Assembly (NCBI GenBank): GCA_900752785.1
Contig: CAADWP010000047.1
Span: 1-57,253, forward strand
Length of the DNA stretch: 57,253 nucleotides
Direction of reading: 5' to 3'
Origin: an uncultured Ruminococcus sp.
GTDB taxonomy: Bacteria > Bacillota > Clostridia > Oscillospirales > Ruminococcaceae
Part shown: positions 33,842 through 43,159 of the stretch, one piece after another
How the letters are laid out: every line of letters starts with the position of its first letter
Position numbering within the stretch: the stretch's first letter is position 1
The notes under the pieces: model-generated
Databases searched by the model: none
What the model was told of the DNA's origin: nothing
The model's input: the letters and a program-made list of their open reading frames with translations, nothing else
Program-made: the position numbers and the translations under genes

Positions 33842-35356
33842 TTATCCGTCCCATTCCGGCGCAGCAGCCGGATCTCTTACGGGCTCGGTTGAATTTTCAA
33901 GCTCTTCAAAATTTGAACTTGTATCGTCAAATAAAGTATGCTTGTAATCGGTGATATACTCGACTATAGCCGTATCGGCTTCCGTCATCGGTCTCTGATA
34001 CGGACGGAAATATTTATTGAGCATATCTATGGTTGCCTGTTTGTGAACGGAATAAACATCGTTTCCGTTGTAACGATGAGCCGGGTCATTTTCTTCACCG
34101 GGCACCATATTCACGCGAACGTTTTCCATTTTAAGTTTTCCCGCAAAATCGGCAAGCTTCGTAAGATCGTTTACTGTCATATCAGTAGCGATCCACTTAT
34201 TTTTATAGATAGTTGACAGATATTTGTATAACTGATTATGTCCGTCCTCGCCGCCCGCGATATTTATGAGCTTTCTCATTGCGGCAGCCATGAAACGGCG
34301 CTGATTCTGGATACGTCCCACATCGCCCTGAAGCCATTCATGGCGGAATCGGATAAACCATTCCGCCTGCTCGCCGTTAAGAACAACGTCGCCGGCAGGA
34401 ATTACCTTTCCTGCTTCATAGATTATCTTGTTGTCGAGGTGCATTGGGATTCCGCCTATAAGATCGACCATGTCTACAATATCATAGCATACCGTAGTAA
34501 TATAAGCGTCTATCGGGATACCGAAATTCTCCTGAACGGCATCCACGACATTCTGTATCTTCGGCACTCCCTCGGGATTTTTTCCGTTATGATAAATGCT
34601 GTTGAATTTTCCGTTAAGCGCCGTAGTATAGTCGGGGAGACACGTATCTCGCGGTATCTGGAGGATATTCAGCTTTCCTGCAAGAATATCAAATTGCAGC
34701 ACCCACATAACATCAGTGTTTACAACCTCTTCGTCAAATCCGAGGAAAAGCACGGAATACTGCCCCTCTATAAGCTGCGGAAGATCGAGACCGTCGTCAA
34801 TTTCTTCATACTTGATATTCGGGTCAGGCTGTATATCTACCTTATTCTTATCCAGCTCTCCTTCTATATGTCCAAGCCACTTGTAATTACGAAAAAAGTA
34901 TATCATTGAAACTCTTTTGGACGAACCGTTTTTTTCCTTAAAATTAACGATAGGCAATGTAAGGATAAGGATAATTATCGTAGCAAGACTTACAGTTATG
35001 GCACATACCTTAACCAAAATATCCTGCCATGCTCCTTTTCCCTTCGGATCTTTGGAATTTTCCGATTCATAACGACCATGATATTGACCTCCGTCAATAT
35101 TTTCACTGACATCGGCTTTCAACGGAACCTCATGCTGTCCGTTCCATTCCAAAGGAGCTGCTTCATGGAGTCCGTGATACTCTCCCGGTGCAGCTTCATG
35201 GAGACCATGGTATTCACCCGGAGCCGCCTCATGCTGTCCATGATATCCTCTGTCACTATTTTCGGTTTTATTCACCCTTACGAGCTTTCCAAGCGGTCTT
35301 GAAGAAGCTTTTTGTTCTGCGCTGTTGTTCGTTTCATTAATATCATTGCTTTTCAT
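33842..35356 (-). CDS. LytR-CpsA-Psr family protein with N-terminal repeats
   Basis: 504 aa. The cytoplasmic N-terminus (1-108) carries four tandem 11-residue repeats of YHGxHEAAPxE type (residues 38-80) and a fifth partial copy at about 92. One membrane helix (about 113-137) follows, then an extracellular LCP domain (about 190-420; IPRDTCLPDY, FRHEWLQGDVGRIQNQR with conserved Arg/Asp) that transfers undecaprenyl-linked polymers to peptidoglycan, and a C-terminal acidic tail. It overlaps yqeK by 4 nt. The repeats are not a usual LCP feature. Confidence 0.92.
   Translation of the reverse strand: MKSNDINETNNSAEQKASSRPLGKLVRVNKTENSDRGYHGQHEAAPGEYHGLHEAAPGEYHGLHEAAPLEWNGQHEVPLKADVSENIDGGQYHGRYESENSKDPKGKGAWQDILVKVCAITVSLATIIILILTLPIVNFKEKNGSSKRVSMIYFFRNYKWLGHIEGELDKNKVDIQPDPNIKYEEIDDGLDLPQLIEGQYSVLFLGFDEEVVNTDVMWVLQFDILAGKLNILQIPRDTCLPDYTTALNGKFNSIYHNGKNPEGVPKIQNVVDAVQENFGIPIDAYITTVCYDIVDMVDLIGGIPMHLDNKIIYEAGKVIPAGDVVLNGEQAEWFIRFRHEWLQGDVGRIQNQRRFMAAAMRKLINIAGGEDGHNQLYKYLSTIYKNKWIATDMTVNDLTKLADFAGKLKMENVRVNMVPGEENDPAHRYNGNDVYSVHKQATIDMLNKYFRPYQRPMTEADTAIVEYITDYKHTLFDDTSSNFEELENSTEPVRDPAAAPEWDG
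35117..35245 (-). repeat. 33-nt tandem repeats within the LCP gene
   Basis: Four consecutive 33-nt units encode residues 38-80 (YHGQHEAAPGE, YHGLHEAAPGE, YHGLHEAAPLE, then a diverged WNGQHEVPLK). The unit is in frame, so copy number could vary without a frameshift. Confidence 0.9.
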
Positions 35357-35964
35357 TTGAGTCCTCTTTTCATACCTGCGCTTGTTTTTTCTTCCCTTGT
35401 CAATCTTGTATAAAAATTATACCCCTCTGCTGAACAAAGCGGAATAAGTCCGCCTTTCTTGATAACCGATTTCATGGAAAACGAAAGAGCTTCAAGCATG
35501 GCCTCGTTAAGACTTGAATATGCGAGCTTTCTCATTTTATCGACATCTTTATAATCCCTGTCTGCTGAAATAAAATCCCCCAGATATACGATTTCCTCAA
35601 GCCGCGACATTCCTGCCCTGCCTACCGTATGGAATCTTATTGAATTCAAAAGGTCTATATCCTCTATTCCAAACTTGGTTTTTACAAAATATGCTCCGGC
35701 AACGGCATGCCACAGTGAACGCGTCTCAAGCTCTTCGCGGCAAACCGTAAAGCTGCTGCTGCGGACAAGCTCAAGCTGTTCTTCATCCGGAAGCTCTTTG
35801 CAAATATCGTGAAGAAGTCCCGCAAAATATGCTCTATCGGAATCTTCGCCGTATTTTAAAGCGAGTTTTCTGCACTCTGCCGCAACATTAAGAGAATGAG
35901 CATATCTCTTTGCGGAAAGAGTTCCCTTTAAATATTTCTTTTTATCATCAGTATTATAAAGCAA
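35353..35964 (-). CDS. yqeK: YqeK-family HD phosphohydrolase (Ap4A hydrolase)
   Basis: 203 aa. The HD metal motif reads RYAHSLNVAAECRKLA, FAGLLHDICKELP (His-Asp around residues 51-52) with later RFHTVG and DFISADRDY. Characterised YqeK proteins hydrolyse diadenosine tetraphosphate symmetrically. The start codon is TTG, 7 nt after GAGGTG. It lies 11 nt after nadD, with which it is almost always paired in Firmicutes. Confidence 0.94.
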   Translation of the reverse strand: MLYNTDDKKKYLKGTLSAKRYAHSLNVAAECRKLALKYGEDSDRAYFAGLLHDICKELPDEEQLELVRSSSFTVCREELETRSLWHAVAGAYFVKTKFGIEDIDLLNSIRFHTVGRAGMSRLEEIVYLGDFISADRDYKDVDKMRKLAYSSLNEAMLEALSFSMKSVIKKGGLIPLCSAEGYNFYTRLTREEKTSAGMKRGLK

Positions 35965-35975
35965 ATTTCTTCACC

Positions 35976-36587
35976 TCATGACTTTTGATGCGTCGGAGAA
36001 TATAATCCTCCCGATCTTATATATTGTACTACATTTTCGTCAAGATAGCAAGTAAAATTCTCATTTTTTGCAATTTTTTTTCTTATATCTGAAGACGACA
36101 TAACCTCCGGTAATGAACTGCTTATAAGAATGTTCCCGAATTTTCGCAGTTTTTCCGCTTTTTTACGCAATTCTTCAATATCGCCTTCGTTTCTTGAAAC
36201 TACGCAGACCGCAGCCTCCGACAGAATATCTTGAAAACGATACCAGCTATCGAAGCACATCAGCATATCGCTCCCAACAAGCAGAAACAACTCGTCATTC
36301 GGAAAACGTCGGCGAAAATATTCAACTGTGTAAACGGAATAGCTGACGCGGTCGTTTTCAAGTTCATAGCTGCATACTTCAATCCCGTCCTCGTTTTTAC
36401 AGGCAAGCCGAAGCATTTCCATTCTATCCCTGCCCGAAACGTACTCGGCGCTTGAACGGTGAGGAGATATCCTCGACGGAACAAGATATATCAAGTCAAG
36501 CTCAAAGTCAATTTTCGCTGTCCGTACAAGATGAATATGCCCATTGTGTACCGGATTAAAGCTTCCTCCGTAAATTCCTATCCTCAC
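35976..36587 (-). CDS. nadD: Nicotinate-nucleotide adenylyltransferase
   Basis: 203 aa, usual length. It adenylates nicotinate mononucleotide in NAD synthesis. The nucleotidyltransferase motif is GGSFNPVHNGHIHLV (7-21), and ISSSLPEVMSSSDIRKKI carries the SSTxIR signature. The start codon is GTG, 6 nt after GGAGG. Same operon as yqeK. Confidence 0.97.
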   Translation of the reverse strand: MRIGIYGGSFNPVHNGHIHLVRTAKIDFELDLIYLVPSRISPHRSSAEYVSGRDRMEMLRLACKNEDGIEVCSYELENDRVSYSVYTVEYFRRRFPNDELFLLVGSDMLMCFDSWYRFQDILSEAAVCVVSRNEGDIEELRKKAEKLRKFGNILISSSLPEVMSSSDIRKKIAKNENFTCYLDENVVQYIRSGGLYSPTHQKS

Positions 36588-36608
36588 ATCTTACCTCCGC
36601 CGAATAAT

Positions 36609-37310
36609 TCAATTCTTCCAGGGTCTTGATTTTTCTGTCCAGCCTTTGCTTTTCCAATATGCGCTGTCGGCAGGATTCATTCCTCCGTTACGGTTCATGA
36701 AATGAAAAACTGTAAAGAAAAACCGCCCCTTAACGCTTACCCTCGGCTTTATTCCCGAGGCTTTTATTTTAGCCGCAATACGCTCCGCTTTTCTTTCTAT
36801 TTTAGCTTTGACAGACGGCTTGACTTCATTCCATGAACATGCCATTACAGCGGCGCCGAGCGAATAGATCTTCGGAATTCCCCAGAACGAAAGACTGTCT
36901 TTCATGTCCTTTATCGTTGATCTCATTCCTGCTCCTGCCGCAGTTGCAAGAACGACCGCCTGCTTTGAAAACATTTTTTCCTCGGGACGATGAACGAGCC
37001 ATCTCCAGCCGTAATGGTCAAGCCAAGCTTTCATTGCGCCTGTGCAATGATAAACATAGACAGGCGAAGCAAGTATAACAACATCAGCGTCGTCAACAGC
37101 GTCCGTTATCGGTTTAAGTTTTTCATAATGCGGACAGCTTTTTTCGCTGTCTTCAAAGCATTTTGTACAGCCGCAGCAAAAATCGGAAAAATCATTGGGA
37201 AGAAAAAATTCTCTTATTTCATGTTTGTCTGAAAGTTTCTCTGCAACCATTCTCGCTGTATGATAAGTTGAGCCTTTATGGTTCTGACCGTTAATAATAA
37301 CAACTTTCAT
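36609..37310 (-). CDS. Flavodoxin-fold NAD(P)H-dependent FMN reductase
   Basis: 233 aa. The N-terminal FMN-binding loop is NGQNHKGSTYHTARM; ASPVYVYHCTGAMKAWLDH (about 82-100) matches the flavin contact loop of the iron-sulfur flavoprotein and NADPH-FMN reductase group. CCGCTKCFEDSEKSCPHYEK carries a Cys cluster (about 46-65) of the kind that binds an iron-sulfur centre in iron-sulfur flavoproteins, so an electron-transfer role is possible. The physiological partner is unknown. It lies 11 nt after yhbY, an unusual insertion between yhbY and nadD. Confidence 0.85.
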   Translation of the reverse strand: MKVVIINGQNHKGSTYHTARMVAEKLSDKHEIREFFLPNDFSDFCCGCTKCFEDSEKSCPHYEKLKPITDAVDDADVVILASPVYVYHCTGAMKAWLDHYGWRWLVHRPEEKMFSKQAVVLATAAGAGMRSTIKDMKDSLSFWGIPKIYSLGAAVMACSWNEVKPSVKAKIERKAERIAAKIKASGIKPRVSVKGRFFFTVFHFMNRNGGMNPADSAYWKSKGWTEKSRPWKN

Positions 37311-37321
37311 TTATTATCACT

Positions 37322-37615
37322 TTAAAGCTTTATATCAATAACAGGCCCTTTGGGATTTCTTTTAAATAATACAAATTTTGAACCGATCACCTGCACAACT
37401 TCGGACTCGGTCGCGGCAGCGATCTCCTCGGCAGCCTCTCTGGAGGTATAGCCGGAATTTTCAAGGACCTTGATTTTGATAAGCTCCCTTTTACGGAGAG
37501 CTTCGCCGATATCCCTGCACATAGCCTCGTTTACGCCGCCCTTGCCTACTTGAAATATCGTCTCGTATGTTGAAGCGATACCGCGCAGGTACGCTCTCTG
37601 TTTACTTGTCAGCAT
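37322..37615 (-). CDS. yhbY: YhbY-family RNA-binding protein
   Basis: 97 aa, usual length, a single CRM domain that binds pre-50S ribosomal RNA. It reads LTSKQRAYLRGIASTYETIFQVGKGG near the N-terminus, with VQVIGSKFVLFKR near the C-terminus. The ATG at 37615 is preferred (AAAGG 8 nt upstream) over an in-frame GTG at 37624; either way it overlaps the rdgB stop. Confidence 0.95.
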   Translation of the reverse strand: MLTSKQRAYLRGIASTYETIFQVGKGGVNEAMCRDIGEALRKRELIKIKVLENSGYTSREAAEEIAAATESEVVQVIGSKFVLFKRNPKGPVIDIKL

Positions 37616-38192
37616 TCTGTTCACCTTTCTTTTTCAGCTCCGCGTACAGCTCATTCAAAGCTGCGCCCCTGTGGCTGATCTTATTCTTTTCCTCCGCCGT
37701 CATTTCGGCAAGAGTTTTATCGCCGTACATGAAGATCGGATCGTATCCGAAGCCGTTTTCGCCTCGCTCCTCATAGCCTATTTTTCCGCAGCAGCGTCCC
37801 GAAACGGTAATAATTCCGCCTTTGTCTATCAAAACCATACAGCATTCAAAATACGCCGTTCTTTTTTCATCAGGAATATCCTTCATTTCCTCAAGGAGCT
37901 TCGCGCATTCCATACCCTTTGGAGCGTATCTTGCCGAATGAACTCCCGGCCTGCCGTCAAGAGCGTCCACGCAAAGACCGCTGTCGTCTGCAATTACGGG
38001 AACTTTCACGATATCATAGACAGTCCGAGCTTTTATTGCGGCATTTTCAGCAAATGTTGCTCCGTTTTCCTCGGGTTCGCAGTCCGCTCCCGATTCTTGC
38101 TGGGAAATGACCTCGATTCCCAGCGGCGCAAATATCTCTTTCACCTCGCGGAGCTTATTTGCGTTGTTCGTAGCCATTACGATCTTACTCAT
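37602..38192 (-). CDS. rdgB: XTP/dITP diphosphatase (HAM1/RdgB)
   Basis: About 196 aa. It hydrolyses non-canonical purine triphosphates. Signatures: MATNNANKLREVKEI, EENGATFAENAAIKA, ADDSGLCVDALDGRPGVHSARYA, GENGFGYDPIFMYGDKTLAEM, ISHRGAALNEL. The start is one of two adjacent ATGs (38195 or 38192); 38192 gives better SD spacing. A longer reading to 38309 lies inside ftsY and is rejected. It overlaps ftsY by 8 nt. Confidence 0.96.
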   Translation of the reverse strand: MSKIVMATNNANKLREVKEIFAPLGIEVISQQESGADCEPEENGATFAENAAIKARTVYDIVKVPVIADDSGLCVDALDGRPGVHSARYAPKGMECAKLLEEMKDIPDEKRTAYFECCMVLIDKGGIITVSGRCCGKIGYEERGENGFGYDPIFMYGDKTLAEMTAEEKNKISHRGAALNELYAELKKKGEQNADK

Positions 38193-39567
38193 CATCGCTG
38201 TCCTTTCTGCCGAACAGACGCTTGAAGAATCCGCGCTTTTTGGGCTTTTCAGTCTCCTCGGATTCTTCCTCGGTCTCAGATCCTTCTCCTGTTTCCTCGT
38301 CGGCTTCATACTCAGCTTCTATAGCTTCATCATCGTGATCTTCCGCATCCTCGTCTGTTTCACTTTGATCTTCTTCATATTCATACGATTCATCATCTTC
38401 GGATTCTTCCGCAGCGTCATTTACCTCGGCAGCTTTTTCTTCCGCTTCCTCAGTATCCTTATCATCATCAACGATATCCTCGTCGTATTCGATCATTTCA
38501 GATACCTCACCGTCTTCCTCAGCTTCTGCATCCTCGTCATCGCTTTCCGAATCGCCGCCGCCGTAATATTCCTCGGCATTTTCTTCGGAATACTCAATAT
38601 CCTCCTCGACGGCGCAATCAGCTTCTTCCGTCTCGTCGTCATCAGCTTTATCAGTTTCGATATCTCCAAATAAAGCCTCAACAAACGAACGGCTGTCAAA
38701 CGGCTGCAAATCGTCAATTTTCTCTCCAACTCCAATAAGCTTTACAGGAATTCCCAGTTCGTTCTTTATAGAAATAACGATTCCGCCCTTAGCCGTACCG
38801 TCAAGCTTTGTAAGAACGATTCCTGTGATCGGAGCAGTTTCACTGAACAGCTTCGCCTGATTTACGGCATTCTGTCCTGTGGTCGCGTCAAGAACGAGCA
38901 GCACCTCCCGCGAGCATTCCTCCGCTTTTGAATCAATTATCCTGTTTATCTTTGCAAGCTCATCCATAAGATTTTTCTTGTTATGAAGTCTGCCTGCCGT
39001 GTCGATGATAACAACGTCGCAATCTCTTGCTTTTGCAGCTTCAAGAGCATCGTAAACGACAGCTCCCGGATCAGAGCCTTCCGCGTGCTTTACAATATCG
39101 ACTCCCGCGCGTTCCGTCCAGACTTCAAGCTGATCTATTGCAGCGGCGCGGAACGTATCTGCGGCGGCAACAAGAACTTTCTTCTTCTCGTTTTTGAACT
39201 GATAGCAGAGCTTGCCGATAGTCGTCGTCTTTCCCGCGCCGTTTACGCCGATTACCATTATAACGGCAGGGCTTTTTGAAAGGTCAAGCCCGGTATCGTC
39301 GCCCATTATCTCGCCGATGACCTCCTGAATCAGCTCCATGATCTCGGCAGGATCGGTCACTCCGCGTTCCTTGATCTTTTTGCGGAGACGATCGCATATC
39401 TCCTCAGAAGTCTCAACGCCGATATCGCTCATTATCATGGCTTCTTCGAGTTCTTCAAAAAGTTCCTCATCTATTTTTGTAAATTTATTGGTTATGTGCT
39501 TCAGTCTGTTAATAAACGAATCTCTCGTTTTGCGCAAACCGGCTGAAATTTTCGCAAAAATTCCCAT
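38185..39567 (-). CDS. ftsY: Signal recognition particle receptor FtsY with acidic C-terminal tail
   Basis: 460 aa. The NG GTPase (about 1-303) is complete: G1 GVNGAGKTTTIGKL (107-120), DTFRAAA, G3 DTAGRLHNKKNL, G4 TKLDGTAKGG, DLQPFDSRSFVEALFG. The N-terminus MGIFAKISAGLRKTRDSF is a normal short amphipathic start without an acidic domain. After the NG domain come about 135 mostly Asp/Glu residues (306-440), then a basic, aromatic end KPKKRGFFKRLFGRK (441-455) resembling a membrane-targeting helix. In most FtsY proteins the acidic region is N-terminal. It targets ribosome-SRP complexes to the membrane. It lies 15 nt after smc. Confidence 0.95.
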   Translation of the reverse strand: MGIFAKISAGLRKTRDSFINRLKHITNKFTKIDEELFEELEEAMIMSDIGVETSEEICDRLRKKIKERGVTDPAEIMELIQEVIGEIMGDDTGLDLSKSPAVIMVIGVNGAGKTTTIGKLCYQFKNEKKKVLVAAADTFRAAAIDQLEVWTERAGVDIVKHAEGSDPGAVVYDALEAAKARDCDVVIIDTAGRLHNKKNLMDELAKINRIIDSKAEECSREVLLVLDATTGQNAVNQAKLFSETAPITGIVLTKLDGTAKGGIVISIKNELGIPVKLIGVGEKIDDLQPFDSRSFVEALFGDIETDKADDDETEEADCAVEEDIEYSEENAEEYYGGGDSESDDEDAEAEEDGEVSEMIEYDEDIVDDDKDTEEAEEKAAEVNDAAEESEDDESYEYEEDQSETDEDAEDHDDEAIEAEYEADEETGEGSETEEESEETEKPKKRGFFKRLFGRKDSDDE

Positions 39568-39582
39568 AATTTCCTCCCTGTA

Positions 39583-42500
39583 TTATTGTATGTCGGCGGC
39601 ATCCTCCTGAAAATCCACCTGTTCCATTTTTAGCAGCTTTGAAATTCCGTCCTCCTGCATCGTAACGCCGTAGAGGACATTAGCTTCCTCCATGGCACTT
39701 CGTCTGTGAGTAACAAGAACGAACTGCGTCGTGTTAATAAATCTTTTGAGATATTGAGCGTATTTTCTTACGTTTACTTCGTCAAGAGCAGCGTCGATCT
39801 CGTCCAGAATACAGAACGGGGCAGGACGCAGACGAAGGATCGAAAAATATATGGCGATCGCAACAAAGGACTGCTCTCCGCCCGAAAGCGAAATAAGATT
39901 TTTTATTACCTTTCCCGGCGGCGCGACGCTTATTTCTATGCCGGATTCAAGAACGTTTTCCGGATCGGTAAGGATCAGCTCAGCCTTTCCGCCGCCGAAA
40001 AGCTCCACAAAAATTTCCTTGAAATTTGAATTTATTATCGCAAAGCTTTCCGTAAATATCCGGCACATTTCCTCCGTAAGACTGCCGATTATCTTTTCAA
40101 GCTCGCTCTTTGAACGCTGCACATCTGAAATCTGTTCCGACATAAATTTATATCGCTCAGCAACCTCACGGTATTCTTCAATAGCGTCAACGTTGACGTT
40201 TCCGAGAGCGCGTATCTTATTTTTTACATCGGTCAGCTGCCGCTGAGCCACGGTCATATCTTCAATTTTTTCGGCTATCTGCACAGCTTCCGATCTTGTA
40301 AGCTCGTAAATCTCCATAAGCTGCCTTATTATATTATCCGTATCACGGCACACAGATTCGCGGCGTTCCTCCAGCCGGGTTATCTCGCCGGAAAGCTTTT
40401 CCTTAGATTCGTTTATCTGCTTCAATCCCTTTTGAAGTTCGTTTACAAGACGATTCTGCTCGGTGTGTATATCCTGAAAACGCTTTATCTGCTCAAGATA
40501 ACTTGAGGTGTTGTCTTTAAGGCTTTCAAGCTGTGCGCGAAGCTCCTCGATATCTTTCTGCTTCCTGTTGATAACGCTCTGCTGATGAGCGATCTCGTCT
40601 TTGAAACGCTGACCGCCGCTTTTAAGCTCCTCAACGCTCTGCCCGATACGTATAATTTCAAGCTCCTGAGCATTGATGTCCTTTTCAATGCCCATGCCCT
40701 TTATTTTAAGCTGCGACAGCTTTTCGGAAAGCTCGGCGCGCCTGAGGCGCAGTTTTTCGCGTACTCTCTGATCCTTGGCAAGCTTTTCTTCTGCTGCTTT
40801 TATAAGTTCAGCCGTTTCTGCGGAGAATTTTTCCGATTCTTCAATCGCCTTTTCAGCATCAGCTATCCGCTGCTGAGTTTCAGCGGCAAATCGTTCGGAA
40901 TTTTCCGACTGCGACTTTATCTGCTCCGCGAGCGTCTCAAGGCTCGAAAGCTCTGCACTTATGCGAACTCCGTCAGCCTCGCACTGTGAAAGCTCGTCTC
41001 TTACTGCCTCCGTATCGTATCTAAGCTTTTCCGCTGCGGCACGAAGCTTATCTGCATTTGCACGAAGCGATTCACGCCGCTGCTCAAGCTTATCTATCTC
41101 GCTTTGGAGCGTATCAAGCTCGTTTTTACGGCTTATAAGTCCGCCCGACTTCTGCGCCGAGCCACCCGTAAACGAGCCGCCTGCATTTATGACCTGACCG
41201 TCAAGGGTCACTATCCTGAATTTATAGCCGTATTTTTTTGCGATCAATGTAGCCGTATTGATATCCTCGGCAATGACGATACGCCCCAGCAGAGAATTTA
41301 TAATACCGCTGAATTTTGGATCGTACGCGACAATTTCATTTGCCTTTGCAATATATCCCTCGCAGTTTTCGAAGCCGCTCTCACGAAGCTCGCTGCCCTT
41401 AACCGAGGTTATAGGCAGAAATGTAGCGCGTCCGCCGCGCTGTTCCTTTAAGAATCCAATGCACCGCTTTGCCGATTCCTCATTTTCAACGATAATATTC
41501 TGCATAGAGCCGCCCAGAGCCGTCTCCACAGCCACGGCATACTGCGGCTCAACATTAATATTCTGCGCGACAGTTCCGCATATTCCGCTTAATCTTCCCT
41601 GTCTCGCAGCGCGAAGCACAAGCTTTACGCTTCCTGCAAATCCCTCAAGACTGTTTTCGAGATCGGTAAGGATTTTTTTTCGCTGCTGCTTGTCTTTCAG
41701 TTCATAAATGACGTTTTCAAATTCATTTTTTGCCTGCTCAAAGCTGTCTTTACGCGAATTGTAAAGACGCTCCAGACCACTGAGCCGATTTTTAAGTTCA
41801 AGGTTTTTCCTGCTGTTTTTTTCCGTTTCAGCATGAGCCGCCGCAATTTTTTCATTATACCCCTCAAGAGCTTTGGCGAATCCTCCGCTGTCTCGGCTAA
41901 GCTCCTCCAGACGGCGTTTTTCTTCTTCGATCTGCTTTTTTGCAGATTCAGCTTTGAAACGATATTCGCTCTGTTTGATGTAAAGGCTGTTGATCTCTCC
42001 GCTTGTTTCATCAACGCTGCCGCCAAGCTCCGCGCTTTCGCGCTGCGCCTGTTCAAAAATCGCTTCTGCCGCTGTAATTTCCGCTTGTACAGACTCTTTC
42101 TGCTCTTTCAGATTTTCAAGAACCTTTTCAGCCGCAGCCTGCTCCTTTAACAGCGCAACCCTTGTTTCAGCCGAATTTTCAATGCTTTTCCGGGCGTTTT
42201 TGACTGCCTCCTCGCAATGGCGGATATCGTTTTCAAATACGGCGATACCGGATTTTATATCGGAAGCCGACTGCTCCTCCTCCAGCATTTTTTTTCGCAG
42301 TTCGTCCGAGCGCACCGTACTTTCCTGCATTTTGCGGTATCCGTCCTCTATTCGCTGCTCCTCGCGGCTGATATCATTTTCAATGTTTTCATATTCGCTG
42401 CGGCTTACAAGAATTTTCTCCTCAAGCGTTTCAAGCTTCGCTTTCAAATCGTCAAGACGATTGACCCATACCGATATTTCAAGCCTTTTCCGTTCCTCGG

Positions 42501-43155
42501 CAAGCCTGATGAACTTCTCCGCTTTCTGAGATTGAATACGAAGCGGCTCGACTCTTCCTTCCAATTCCGCAAGAATATCGGTAAGACGAAGCAGATTTTC
42601 CTGCGCTGCCGTAAGCTTTCTCTCCGCTTCAAGCTTCTTGTAGCGGAACTTGGATATACCTGCGGCTTCCTCAAAAATATCGCGGCGTTCGCTGCTTTTG
42701 GCGCCGACGATCTCCGCGATCCTGCCTTGTCCGATTATCGAATAACCGTCACGTCCAAGACCGGTATCCATGAACAGCTCGTTAATATCTTTAAGACGGC
42801 ATTGACGACCGTTTATCATATATTCGCTGTCGCCGCTGCGGTAGAGCTTTCGCGTGACCGCGACCTCCTCGCCCATATCGCGGAGAATTCCGTCGGAATT
42901 ATCTATATTCAGCGTAACAGCGGCAAATCCCATAGGCTTTCTCGCAACAGTACCGGAAAAAATAACGTCCTCCATTTTGTTGCCGCGGAGCGTTTTTGTG
43001 GACTGCTCTCCGAGAACCCACCGCACCGAATCGCCGATATTACTTTTTCCGCTGCCGTTAGGACCCACCACTGCCGTAAGTCCCTTGTCAAAGGTAAGGC
43101 TTATTTTGTCCGGAAAAGACTTAAAGCCCTGTATTTCCAATGATTTAAGATACAC
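39583..43155 (-). CDS. smc: Chromosome segregation protein SMC
   Basis: 1190 aa, usual length. The N-terminal ATPase half has GFKSFPDK and Walker A GPNGSGKSNI (about 32-41). Long coiled coils (about 165-500 and 670-1000) flank the hinge (about 510-640, with GICGTVAQNINVEPQYAVAVE and GRIVIAEDI). The C-terminal half has the signature LSGGEQSFVAIAIYFSI and Walker B FCILDEIDAALDEVNV. It forms the condensin ring with ScpA and ScpB, which are not in this window. GTG start, 7 nt after AGGAGG; 4 nt after the radical SAM gene. Confidence 0.98.
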   Translation of the reverse strand: MYLKSLEIQGFKSFPDKISLTFDKGLTAVVGPNGSGKSNIGDSVRWVLGEQSTKTLRGNKMEDVIFSGTVARKPMGFAAVTLNIDNSDGILRDMGEEVAVTRKLYRSGDSEYMINGRQCRLKDINELFMDTGLGRDGYSIIGQGRIAEIVGAKSSERRDIFEEAAGISKFRYKKLEAERKLTAAQENLLRLTDILAELEGRVEPLRIQSQKAEKFIRLAEERKRLEISVWVNRLDDLKAKLETLEEKILVSRSEYENIENDISREEQRIEDGYRKMQESTVRSDELRKKMLEEEQSASDIKSGIAVFENDIRHCEEAVKNARKSIENSAETRVALLKEQAAAEKVLENLKEQKESVQAEITAAEAIFEQAQRESAELGGSVDETSGEINSLYIKQSEYRFKAESAKKQIEEEKRRLEELSRDSGGFAKALEGYNEKIAAAHAETEKNSRKNLELKNRLSGLERLYNSRKDSFEQAKNEFENVIYELKDKQQRKKILTDLENSLEGFAGSVKLVLRAARQGRLSGICGTVAQNINVEPQYAVAVETALGGSMQNIIVENEESAKRCIGFLKEQRGGRATFLPITSVKGSELRESGFENCEGYIAKANEIVAYDPKFSGIINSLLGRIVIAEDINTATLIAKKYGYKFRIVTLDGQVINAGGSFTGGSAQKSGGLISRKNELDTLQSEIDKLEQRRESLRANADKLRAAAEKLRYDTEAVRDELSQCEADGVRISAELSSLETLAEQIKSQSENSERFAAETQQRIADAEKAIEESEKFSAETAELIKAAEEKLAKDQRVREKLRLRRAELSEKLSQLKIKGMGIEKDINAQELEIIRIGQSVEELKSGGQRFKDEIAHQQSVINRKQKDIEELRAQLESLKDNTSSYLEQIKRFQDIHTEQNRLVNELQKGLKQINESKEKLSGEITRLEERRESVCRDTDNIIRQLMEIYELTRSEAVQIAEKIEDMTVAQRQLTDVKNKIRALGNVNVDAIEEYREVAERYKFMSEQISDVQRSKSELEKIIGSLTEEMCRIFTESFAIINSNFKEIFVELFGGGKAELILTDPENVLESGIEISVAPPGKVIKNLISLSGGEQSFVAIAIYFSILRLRPAPFCILDEIDAALDEVNVRKYAQYLKRFINTTQFVLVTHRRSAMEEANVLYGVTMQEDGISKLLKMEQVDFQEDAADIQ

Positions 43156-43159
43156 CGCA

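Noticed and set aside
35117..35245. Tandem repeats as a CRISPR array
   Set aside because: The 33-nt units are contiguous, in frame and coding, with no spacers and no cas genes nearby.
38107..38673. Hydrophobic 188-residue plus-strand frame opposite the ftsY tail
   Set aside because: The antisense of Asp/Glu-rich codons gives Ile/Phe/Leu-rich nonsense; not a membrane protein gene.
42217..43143. 308-residue open frame on the plus strand opposite smc
   Set aside because: It is a mirror of the smc ATPase and coiled-coil region. No SD, no recognisable fold, and the smc frame is fully conserved.
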